This document shows, piece after piece, positions 45,719 through 56,030 of a stretch of DNA of 64,000 nt. The notes beneath the pieces are model-generated. The model was not told the origin of the DNA and ran no database searches. It saw only the letters and a list, made by a program, of their open reading frames with translations. The translations under genes were made by a program, and so were the position numbers. The stretch spans positions 94,692,151 through 94,756,150 of the forward strand of contig NC_133120.1 in the NCBI RefSeq assembly GCF_033568475.1, in the 5' to 3' direction. Source of the stretch: Henckelia pumila (lineage: Eukaryota; Streptophyta; Magnoliopsida; Lamiales; Gesneriaceae). Numbering within the stretch: position 1 is the stretch's first letter; every line of letters begins with the position of its first letter.

Positions 45719-47051
45719 TGTAGTAGCCCAAAACCAAAATCAGTAATTAAGAAATTAATCATAATTACTTGAATAAAGTTTGAAAGCTCCGAAGGTAGGT
45801 TCGGAAGTTCCGAACAGGATCGGAAGCTCCGATGCAGGATCGGAAGCTCCGATCATATTACGTCAGGCATGACGATTGGCTAGATCTGAAGCTCCGATCA
45901 GGATCGGAAGCTTCGATCACCCCTATCCGAAGTCAACAAGTGATATTTTGACACGTGGCAGATCAGGATCTTCGAAAGCTCCGATGGCAGGATCGGACGT
46001 TCCGATCAAGGTTCGGACGTTCCGATCGAGGATCGGAAGTTCCGATCGTTGTCTATAAATAGAAGGCCGATGCTTCACTTTCATTTGCCAATTCCGAGTT
46101 CTCCTCTCCATTCTAGTCCTTTTGGAGCTGTTCTAGTCTTCTTAGGCTTGGTCCGGAGGTCGGCGAGACGTTCGGTAGTTGTAGCGGAGTTGTGCCCAAG
46201 TTCTGGAGGCATCGACATCAAAGGGCTAACGACGGACGAAGGTATAGCTTTTGCTTCCTATAAATATTTGGGAGTATGCAATAGCTTAGTTAAGGCTTTT
46301 AGAGCACTTTAATGATAGTAGTATCATTTGACAGTGTAGAGCAGAGTATAGGCATGGACCTAGAGTTGGTAGAGCTTGCACTGTTTTGAGGTACGAAAGT
46401 ACTGTTCGAGATATCCTGACTAAGTATGCATGTATTATGTGACTGCATGATTTATATGCCATGATATTATGCTGCATTCATTTGCATCTTGCTGTATCTC
46501 TTTCGAGATGTCTGTTAGTAGGGTTGTACCCTATCCTGTCAGTGGATGGACTTCCATCGATTTGGGTCCGGCGTATCCACGGTTATCTCGGTATGTGAGC
46601 CACCTTCTGAAGCGACGGCACAACGTGCTACATACCAGGGCTCGGTCTGTCTCTGTTATCTGATCCTTGACCTCGAGTCTATAGGGAGTTCACTTTGCAT
46701 GCATGTATACTCATACTCTCGTACTGAGCGTTTTATGCTCACGTCTCGTACTCTGTATTTTTTGGACACCCTATTCCATGGGGCAGGTTTGCGATTGGAC
46801 GAGGAGGGTGGATCCAGGAGGGGCTAGTCAGTGGTTTGGCCAGCTGGAGCTTCGCCAAGGTTTTATTACTGTTGTTTGGGTTTTATACAGCTATTCGATT
46901 TGGTTGTATATTATTGGATAAATTACAGATTTCTTTACTTGGGGTTGTAAATTATTTATGGTTTCCGCAGTTTTATTCTGATATCTGTTTAATTAAGTTA
47001 ATTGCATGCATAAGTTCTGTTTAGTAGGTGATCCGGGTAAGGGTCACTACA
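45719..47051 (+). repeat. 5' LTR of the chromovirus
   Basis: 1333 bp. The U3 part (45781-46050) holds about ten copies of an imperfect palindrome of the type TCGGAAGCTCCGA / TCGGACGTTCCGA. They are followed by the TATA box TCTATAAATAG (46051-46061). It is 37 bp longer than the 3' LTR because it has two more palindrome units. Confidence 0.93.
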
Positions 47052-47126
47052 TTTATGGTATCAGAGCATGCATAGTATTCTTGGGATTTAGACTCTGCGT
47101 AAGGTAACTGTGAGGTATTTTTGTAG

Positions 47127-47375
47127 ATGGCAAATCATGACGACCGGAGTTCTCATGGCAGTGTTGGTGGGTGTTGGGGTGATGCCGACCGGGAGCCTCA
47201 TCGAGAACGGCGTCATCGTCATCATGACGACGAGCGTTTCACTGTGCGTCGATTCTTAGCTATGGGTCCTAAGCCCTTAGTTGGAGGAGAGTCTCCGGAG
47301 GATGTGGAGAACTGGATAGACCGCATGGAGACGACTTTTCAAACTTTCCAATGCACCGAGGAGCAGAAGGTGGAG
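47127..47375 (+). pseudogene. Chromovirus gag, N-terminal piece
   Basis: ATG 47127 starts a basic, histidine/arginine-rich gag (RERRHRHHDDERFTVRRF) that runs in frame up to GTGGAG, where the solo LTR interrupts it. The frame resumes with ACC CTT GGC at 49371. Confidence 0.9.
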
Positions 47376-49365
47376 TGTGGGGCCTCGGGTTGCTAATCTC
47401 ATATCTTAAGGGCAATTAATGAATAAGCATCATTAATCTAATAAGGAAAGAAAGGATCCAAAAAAATTTTTTTTTTTTTTTCAAAAAGGGGTGCGCCCCC
47501 GCCGCCAAAAACTACCGCGGGGGCGCCCCTGTTTTTTTCCAAAACAGTAGGCTAATCTCCAGGCTGCGCGCGAGCCGTCAAAAATTACCGCGGGGGCGCC
47601 TCCTGGAGCAGAAACTTGCCCTGTTCTTTGTCCGCAAATTTGATCCCTTCAATTCCTTCCAATTCATCAAACTCAAGTCTAAAACATGATATAAAAGATC
47701 CAAATCATCCATATTAATATAAACAAGGTCTCAAGCATCTATACATGTATTTATTACATCGCACAAGTCGCTAAAGAAATGATAAAAGACATAATCTATC
47801 TCAAGTTTCATACATGTATTCCAAAACCCACAAGTTCTAAGGTTCCATGCTTCTAACATTCAAAACATCATCTACAACCCGAGCCCTCACGTGCTAGACT
47901 CTCTCCCAGCTGTCAATGACGTCGATGATCAGCTCCTTCCCTCTCTGTTGTCATGCACGCATACAAAACAAGACAACAGCCGGATAAACTCCGGTGAGAT
48001 ATAATTCTCAGTATAACCAACATATCGAAAGCGTTAAATAAATCATATTAACTCTATTTCAAACTCGACTCAACAAATAGAGTACTCAAACGCTTTAAAT
48101 ACGAATTGATTCACATAACTTCGAAGCCATCAAGATTCATAACTGATCTTGACATGGATATCCATCTAACGAATTCGTAAACGACTCGCAAATAAGGTTA
48201 ACCGCAATCAATTCGATATAACATCATATCAACTCAAATTTAAAGATCCACTACCTGAGATGGATCGACAACACCACAATCAAATCAAAACATAAACAAG
48301 TATGTGATTTTTGCGGGCCAACTCAAAGATAATCGTTCTTGAGTTTCAAAGTCCCTACTTCGCGATGTCGTCATTATACCTTCGTTTATCGAGATTCTGA
48401 ACTCTTCAAATCTGCGAGATATAATCAAAATACATATATCAAACTTCATACCAATCTATCATTTCAGAAACGAGTCAAAACCATCAAGAATTCATCAATC
48501 AATCACATTTCAAACCTCAACTCTTTCTTCATTCGTTCAAGTCGGCGTCTTGTGTCGTTAAGCCTTCAAACTCAGTTGAAACTGAATAAGAAAAATACTA
48601 TAACATTCATAACATCTCAACAACAACTTCAACTCAGAAATCGGCTATCAAAATAGTTCCAAAACTCGATTAAACGACGTAGCGATTCAAAATCGGTAAC
48701 CGACGTAATCCCGACTTCGAAACTTGTAACTCCAATTCATATATCAGCATGTATCATATAAAACTCAGTCATAAAACATCTTATCAGCAGCTATAGTCAT
48801 CGATATACAAGCTACAAATCATAATCAATCCCTTCAATCATCCAACTTTGATCCAGTTTCGAAAATAGAAGCGATACAATAGCAAGAACACAATCAATAA
48901 CTAAAAATCTGATATCTGCTCCATAATGATTTCAAAATCCAAAAAACACAGCATAAAACTTACACGAGATTGAAGCCCTCGTTGTAAGGATTCCAGAACA
49001 CTTTTCGGAATCGAAATCGGACAACCGGAACAAAAGTTATGACAAATCGAAAATCAAACTTTCAAAGGCAAAATGAAGAAATCGAGCTCTGTTCTTATTT
49101 TTCTGAAAATCATACTTCATACACGTGCATAAGCTGAGTAATCAATTCAATATCTGATAACTTTCAATAGAAATTGCAACTTAGTCCCTAGATTCTTCAA
49201 TAATTGCAATTTGGTCCTCGGCCCCTATTTTAATTCAATTTCAATCCTAAATAATTTAAGAATATTAGAATTTAAATCAAAACTCCAAATATTCCCAAAT
49301 TAAATATACTCGGATTAAAATTTAAATAAATTCGGATTAATTTCTAATTAATCCCGGGCCTTACA
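47376..49365 (-). mobile_element. Solo LTR nested in the chromovirus gag
   Basis: 1990 bp, TGTGGGGCCTCGGG ... CCCGGGCCTTACA, flanked by exact TSD TGGAG (47371-47375, 49366-49370). On the minus strand it reads TGTAAGGCCCGGGATTAATT, a usual LTR start in plant gypsy elements, so it is drawn as minus. No primer site or internal region is present, hence a solo LTR. Inside are two GC-rich repeats (ACTACCGCGGGGGCGCCCC at 47510-47528 and ATTACCGCGGGGGCGCCTC at 47585-47603). Reading frames such as 48339-48656 have no domain. Confidence 0.85.
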
Positions 49366-52300
49366 TGGAGACCCTTGGCTATCTTCTGGATGGGCGTGCG
49401 CGCAGGTGGTGGAGGTTTACATCTGCACCTTTTGTTGCGGCGAGAGGAGTGGCCACCTGGGCCGAGTTCCGCACAGCTTTCCAAAAGCGGTATTTTCCTC
49501 CTGCACTCCGTCAGTCGAAGGCAGGCGAGCTATTGAGTCTGCGACAGGGAGCCATGTCTATCGATGAGTATCAGCAGAGGTTCTTTGATCTGCTATCCTA
49601 TTGCCCCACGATTGCTGATAGCTCAGAGATGAAGTATAATCTGTTCCTTCAGGGCCTTAACCCTGAGATCCATGACTGTGTGGCGGTTGGCGACGACATG
49701 TCCTACGAGGGTTTGGTGAGCCGTTGTCACCAGGTGGAGGACAGCATTCGGCGGAACAGGTCTTTTCCTCAGTCGAGGCCTGCTAGTTCTTTGGGTCCCC
49801 GTGCCCAAACTTTCAAGAAGTCTGGATCTTCTTCTTCCTCTGGTTCTGGAGGTGTTGTCCGTTACGGTAAGAAGGACAAGTGTGATCACTGTGGAAAGAA
49901 CCATCCATCCGACAAGTGCCGTAGAGCTTCTGGAGCTTGTTTCCGTTGTGGAGAGACTGGTCATATCCAGAGGGATTGTCCACTGTCTGGGGGAGGCGGT
50001 TTTGGATCTGGTTCAGGATCTGGTTATCAGGCCACCGTACAGCAGAGGTCGCAGGGACAGTCTGCTGGGAGTTCTCATTTGAGGCCACGAGCTTCTGGCC
50101 AGGTGTTTGCCCTGAGACATGATCAGGCTGTGGAGGAGAATGAGAAAGTCATCGCAGGTACATTTCTGCTTTATGGTATACCTGATCTTGTACTTATTGA
50201 CACTGGTGCATCTCATTCCTTCATTTCTGCACGTTTTGTTAAGAGGCATAAGTTACCATGCATTGCACTAGACGTAGTGATGTCTGTTTCTACTCCGACG
50301 GGCCAATCTGCTTTGGCTAAGCGTCTAGTGATGGGTTGCCCTTTAGAGTTCGAAGGGAACATTCTGTTAGCGAATCTCATGGTCCTGGCGATGGACGACT
50401 TTGATTGCATTCTGGGAATAGATATGCTGACTACCTATCGAGCTTCAGTGGACTGCTATCAGAGATTAGTACGCTTTCATCCGGAGGGGAGTGAGAGCTG
50501 GTTTTTCTATGGTGAGGGAGCGCGACCCCCGATGCCTTTGGTATCAGCCTTATGAGCCTGTCGAGCTCTAAAGTCTGGCGGGGAAGGCTACCTTATCTAT
50601 GCAGTTGATTTGTCCGCTGAGAGTATTGGGATAGAGAGCATTCCTGTTGTGGATGAATTTCCAGATGTATTTTCTGATGAGATTCCGGGTTTTCCTCCTG
50701 CTAGGGAAGTCGAGTTTGGCATAGAGTTGATGCCGGGTACTTCGCCTATTTCTAGAGCACTGTATCATCTGGCTCCGTCAGAGATGCGTGAGTTGAAGAA
50801 TCAGCTTCAGGATCTTTTGGACAAGGGGTACATTCGTCCTAGTGTATCTCCTTGGGGAGCTCCTGTTCTCTTCGTGAAGAAGAAGGATGGGTCGATGCGG
50901 CTGTGCATTGACTATCGGCAACTGAATCGAGTCACTGTGAAGAACAAGTATCCGTTGCCTCGTATTGATGACTTGTTTGATCAGCTGCAGGGCACGTCAG
51001 TTTACTCCAAGATTGACTTGAGATCCGTAGTTTTCTGGGTCTAGCAGGGTATTATCGTCGCTTCATTCTGAACTTTTCTCAACTAGCTCGACCTTTGACG
51101 CAGCTTACCCGCAAGGGTGTGGATTTCGAGTGGTCCTCCGAGTGTGAGGAGAAATTCTGTGAGCTTCGACGGCGGTTGACTTCTGCGCCGGTGTTGGCAT
51201 TACCGTCAGGATCTGGAGGGTATGTGGTATACACTGATGCTTCTCTTCAGGGGTTAGGTTGTGTTCTGACTCAGAATGGGCATGTGATCGCATACGCTTC
51301 TAGACAGTTGAAGCTTCACGAGGACAACTATCCAGTCCACGATTTGGAGTTAGCAACCATTGTGTTCGCTTTGAAGATCTGGCGTCATTATCTGTAAGGC
51401 GAGAAATTTGAGATCTTCACCGACCATAAGAGTCTCAAATATTTGTTCACTCAGGCAGAGTTGAACATGAGGCAGAGACGTTGGATGGACTTGCTTAAGG
51501 ACTATGATTGCGAAATTAAGTACCATCCGGGAGCTGCTAATCTCACCGCTGATGCTTTGAGTCGCAAGGTGCGACTATCCGCACTTCAGACTTGTTCGAT
51601 GTCTAGTGCGATCAGTGACTGTTGTACTTCAGGTTATACCTTCAAGCATAAGAAAGGTATGCAGAGTATCCAGATGTTTGCGATATTATCTGAGCCAGCC
51701 TTGTATTCGTGGATCCGAGATGCTCAGATGTCTGATTCGAAGACCCAGCGTTTAGCTCGTCTAGCTAACGAGGGTAGCTCGTCTGGATTTCATTATCAGT
51801 CAGATGTCTTTCTGTGTTTGTCTGGTAGGCTTGTGATTCCGCAGGATGAAGAGTTGCGAGAGGAGATTTTGTCTCAGGCACATCGCACTAAGTTGAGTAT
51901 TCATCCTGGGAGCAACAAGATGTACAAGGATCTACATACTCGTTTCTGGTGGAAGGGAATGAAACGCAGTGTTTATCAGTTTGTTTCGAGATGTTTGGTG
52001 TGTCAATAGGTCAAGGCAGAGCACCGATGACCTGGAGGATTGCTTCATAGTCTGCCTATTCCTGAATGGAAACGGGAGTTTATCACAATGGACTTTGTGA
52101 CCCATTTGCCGGTATCCCCGAGGAACTGTGATGCTATCTAGGTTGTGGTGGACCGACTCACCAAGTCAGCGCATTTCATTACCTATAGCCGAGAGTACTC
52201 TGTGGATCGCATGACACAGATGTACATTCAGGAGATCGTTCGACTTCATGGAGTGCCTGTGAGCATTGTCAGCGATCGGGACCCCAGGTTCACTTCTAGA

Positions 52301-53125
52301 TTCTGGGGGAGTGTTCAGCGTGCGATGGGTACTACTCTCAGTTTGAGTACTGCCTATCATCCGGAGACTGATGGTCAGTCAGAGCGCACTATCCGTACTT
52401 TGGAGGATATGCTTAGAGCGTGCGTCATGGATTTTGGTTCAGCTTGGCAAGATCATTTGCCGTTGATCGAGTTCGCGTACAACAACAGCTATCATACTAG
52501 TATTGGGATGACACCTTTTGAGGCGTTGTACGGGCGACGTTGTCGTACTCCACTCTTTTGGAAAGAAGTGGGGGAGAGACAGGCTGAGGGACCGGAGCTT
52601 ATCCAGCAGGCGATAGACATTGTCGATCAGATCAAGAAACGGATTAAGACTGCACAGGATTGTTAGGCCAGCTATGCTAATATCAAGCGTAGGCCTTTGC
52701 AGTTCGATGTTGGGGAGAAAGTGTTTCTGAGAGTGTCACCTTTCCGCAAGATTCTCAGATTTGGCCTTAAGGGCAAGTTGTCTCCCAGGTTTATCGGTCC
52801 GTTTGAGATCTTGGAGAGCATTGGCGATTTGACTTATCGACTAGCTTTGCCACCGCATCTATCCAGTATTCACGACGTGTTTCACGTATCTCTGTTGCGA
52901 CGGTATGTGGTGGATGAATCTCATATTCTGCAGCGGTCTGAGGTTCAGGTGGACAAGGATTTGACTTATGTTGAGAAACCTATTCGTATCCTGGATTATA
53001 AGGATAAGGTTTTGCGGAACAAAGTCATCCCTCTGGTTTTAGTTCAGTGGCAGCGCCGAAGCACTGAGGAAGCTACTTGGGAGCTTGAGGACAGGATGCG
53101 TAAAGACCATCCTGAGTTGTTTTGA
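49366..53125 (+). pseudogene. Chromovirus gag-pol remainder: CCHC, protease, partial RT, RNase H, integrase, chromodomain
   Basis: Gag continues through WWRFTSAPFVAARG to two cysteine knuckles (CDHCGKNHPSDKC and CFRCGETGHIQRDC, 49888-49980) and protease LIDTGASHSFIS (about 50193). A stop at 50553 splits the frame. RT begins at about 50640 ([19 protein letters not shown]) and is cut at 51020-51025, where it jumps to the far end ([13 protein letters not shown]). The YIDD catalytic block is therefore absent and the frame shifts. RNase H follows ([15 protein letters not shown], 51230; [10 protein letters not shown]), then integrase with its zinc region and the core motifs [16 protein letters not shown] and TDGQSERT. 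A C-terminal chromodomain (about 52975-53115, VQWQRRSTEEATWE) completes it. Further stops lie at 51395, 52006, 52139 and 52663. Confidence 0.93.
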
Positions 53126-53258
53126 TTTCATTCCTAAGTTGTATTCAGTTGCAAACTCTATAAACATTTGATTTGAATAAAGAATGTTCCTGATTTCTGT
53201 ATTGCATTCAGTACTTAAGATCTGATTTCGAGGACGAAATATCTTAAGTGGGGGAGAA

Positions 53259-54554
53259 TGTAGTAGCCCAAAACCAAAATCAGTAATTAAGGAATTAATC
53301 ATAATTACTTGAATAGAGTTTGGAAGCTCCGAAGGTAGGTTCGGAAGTTCCGAACAGGATCGGAAGCTCCGATCATATTACGTCAGGCATGACGATTGGC
53401 TAGATCGGAAGCTCCGATCACCCCTATCCGAAGTCAACAAGTGATATTTTGACATGTGGCAGATCAGAATCTTCGGAAGCTCCGATGGCAGGATCGGACG
53501 TTCCGATCAAGGTTCGGACGTTCCGATCGAGGATCGGAAGTTCCGATCGTTGTCTATAAATAGAAGGCCGAGGCTTCACTTTCATTTGCCAATTCCGAGT
53601 TCTCCTCTCCATTCTAGTCCTTTTGGAGCTGTTCTAGTCTTCTTAGGCTTGGTCCGGAGGTCGGCGAGACGTTCGATAGTTGTAGCGGAGTTGTGCCCAA
53701 GTTCTGGAGGCATCGACATCAAAGGGCTAACGACGGACGAAGGTATAGCTTTTGCTTCCTATAAATATTTGGGAGTATGCAATAGCTTAGTTAAGGCTTT
53801 TAGAGCGCTTTAATGATAGTAGTATCATTTGACAGTGTAGAGCAGACTATAGGCGTGGACCTAGAGTTGGTAGAGCTTGCACTGTTTTGAGGTACGAAAG
53901 TACTGTTCGAGATATCCTGACTGAGTATGCATGTATTATGTGACTGCATGATTTATATGCCATGATATTATGTTGCATTCATTTGCATCTTGCTGTATCT
54001 CTTTCGAGATGTCTGTTAGTAGGGTTGTACCCTATCCTGTCAGTGGATGGACTTCCATCGATTTGGGTCCGGCGTATCCACGGTTATCTCGGTATGGGAG
54101 CCACCTCCTGAAGCGACGGCACAGCGTGCTACATACCAGGGCCCAGTCTGTCTCTGTTATCTGATCCTTGACCTCGAGTCTATAGGGAGTTCACTTTGCA
54201 TGCATGTATACTCATACTCTCGTACTGAGCGTTTTATGCTCACATCTCGTACTCTGTATTTTCTGGACACCCTATTTCATGGGGCAGGTTTGCGATTGGA
54301 CGAGGAGGGTGGATCCAGGAGGGGCTAGTCAGTGGTTTGGCCAGCTGGAGCTTCGCCTAGGTTTTATTACTGTTGTTTGGGTTTTATACAGCTATTCGAT
54401 TTGGTTGTATATTATTGGATAAATTACAGATTTCTTTACTTGGGGTTGTAAATTATTTATGGTTTCCGCAGTTTTATTCTGATATCTGTTTAATTAAGTT
54501 AATTGCATGCATAAGTTCTCTGTTTAGTAGGTGATCCGGGTAAGGGTCACTACA
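53259..54554 (+). repeat. 3' LTR of the chromovirus
   Basis: 1296 bp, nearly identical to the 5' LTR but with about eight palindrome units instead of ten. Followed by TSD GGATA. Confidence 0.93.
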
Positions 54555-54559
54555 GGATA

Positions 54560-55320
54560 AGAACCCGGTCCTAAAGGTAAAAGGAGCCGGGGGGCGGATG
54601 AAAAAATACCTTTCTTTCCATCCCTTCAAAGAATGGGGGATTTCGGAAAGAAAGCGGGCGTTCAGCCGGGCAGCTAAGGAAAAGGCCCCTTCATTAAATC
54701 GGCAAGTAAAAAAGTAGTGAAGAACGAGAGGGGTGATATCTAAATTGTACATTTTAAAAAGAATGTAAGTGGAGGGCAGAAACACTCCTTCCAAATTCCC
54801 TGGCCCAAATGTAATGATTGGGCAGAGATCTAACCTCCGGGCCTTGATTCCCAGGATTTCTCTTTTACTTCAAGATTTTCGAGCCCTATTAGAGTCCCCA
54901 TCAGTGAATCCTCCCGAAATCATTTTGATCACCCCTTTAGAAGATCCCTCTCGGGGTTCTTTGTCTGGCCTCCGAGGTGTCATCTCCCGGGCTTTCGGAG
55001 GGTCGGGCCGTGGCACATAGGGACGTCCCCGCTGCTTTTTCTCCACATGTCTTGCTTTCTCGGGTATGGGCTGCCCTGGTTCCACTGTGAGCCTCCGACA
55101 CTCACTGGTGTCATGGGTATTAACTCGATGTATCGAGCAATATTTTCCCGATCATTTTGGAGGCAATGGTTGGGCATTCTCCTCACACAGATGGATCTCT
55201 CGATCCCGGGCTATCTTGTGAGGAGCGTAGGCGGCAAGCCTCCCCGGTTGATCTTGCCTTATTCTCCCTTGACCACTTTGGTTTCCTTTCTCCCTGTGTC
55301 CTTCTTTTCTGTCTTTTTCC
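54560..55320 (-). pseudogene. Gypsy gag/protease-region fragments on the minus strand
   Basis: Minus-strand pieces: a zinc-knuckle-like CSIHRVNTHDTSECRRL (about 55085-55140), a basic linker, then GVIKMISGGFTDGDSNRARK (about 54875-54935), a block found between gag and protease in plant Tat/Athila-type polyproteins. Nearer the chromovirus, LKGWKERYFFIRPPAPFTF (about 54580-54640) is the kind of sequence that follows the PF04195 domain. The frame then continues into 45713-45606 across the insertion. Stops separate the blocks. These are remains of one or more old gypsy elements in opposite orientation to 45081-45605. Confidence 0.55.
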
Positions 55321-55326
55321 CTCTTG

Positions 55327-55992
55327 TGATCAATTATTCTTTTTGGATAAAATTTGGTTCAAGAATAATATTGAGTGCGATCGATCGGTTAAAAACAACC
55401 GACCAAGCGCAGCCCTCGTCTGCCGAAACAGTAAGTTTCATAAAAGTTGGGCGCTCGGTCCGCTAAATTTTGCCGACCGAGCGCACCCTTGTTTGAGCGA
55501 AACAGAAGGTTGTCAGAAGTGGGGCGCTCGGTCGGTTAAATTTGACAGATCGAGCGCGCCTTCTACAGACTGAAAAGTCACGTCTATTTCTGAGCTTTTT
55601 CTGTCATGGGTTGCATCCTTACGCCTTATAACGTGTTGTTTCGTGTATAAGTATATATATACGGTAGTTATAACATAGAAATGATGATTCAGAACATCTG
55701 ATAACGTGCATACATCAGATTTCTGCAAAATCTTTCCTCTCTCTCACAAAAGAAAAAAAAAATTGATACATATTTTAGTTCGATGAAGATCGAGATATTT
55801 GTTGTGCTGCTATATCTCGATTGTATAGTCGTTGTATCTTAGAGACGATTGCCGCCAATGTTGAGCACTGTTAACGGGCAATTTCGTCTTGCGTATAGAG
55901 AGATTCTCTCGCCTCGACTAGTTGCTATTTTTTGTTGCCATTGCTGTTGTTGTTGTACACATTTTCAGAATTCGAAGTACACCCTTATAACA
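55327..55992 (+). repeat. 5' LTR of the second copia element, 5'-truncated
   Basis: Starts abruptly at TGATCAATTATTC, which is internal in the 3' LTR. It carries repeated inverted motifs GGGCGCTCGGTC...GACCGAGCGC (55445-55560) and a TATA-like TATAAGTATATATATA (55646-55661). It has about 105 bp (around 55567-55675) that the 3' LTR lacks. Confidence 0.8.
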
Positions 55993-56030
55993 ATTGCAAG
56001 AAGAAATTTTGTATTTCTCGGATTCTGAAG

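Larger units (their letters stand above)
45719..54554 (+). mobile_element. Complete but defective Ty3/gypsy chromovirus (Tekay/Del-like)
   Basis: LTRs 45719-47051 and 53259-54554 begin TGTAGTAGCCC and end GGGTCACTACA, with exact TSD GGATA at 45714-45718 and 54555-54559. A tRNA-Met primer site (TGGTATCAGAGC, 47056-47067) and a polypurine tract (AAGTGGGGGAGAA, 53246-53258) adjoin. Domain order gag-CCHC-protease-RT-RNase H-integrase-chromodomain places it in the chromoviruses; the chromodomain with this primer site suggests the Tekay clade. It is disabled by a nested solo LTR in gag, loss of the RT core and several stops. Confidence 0.95.

Noticed and set aside
48339..48656. 105-codon ORF within the solo LTR
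   Set aside because: Serine/asparagine/arginine-rich, no domain, inside a defined LTR.
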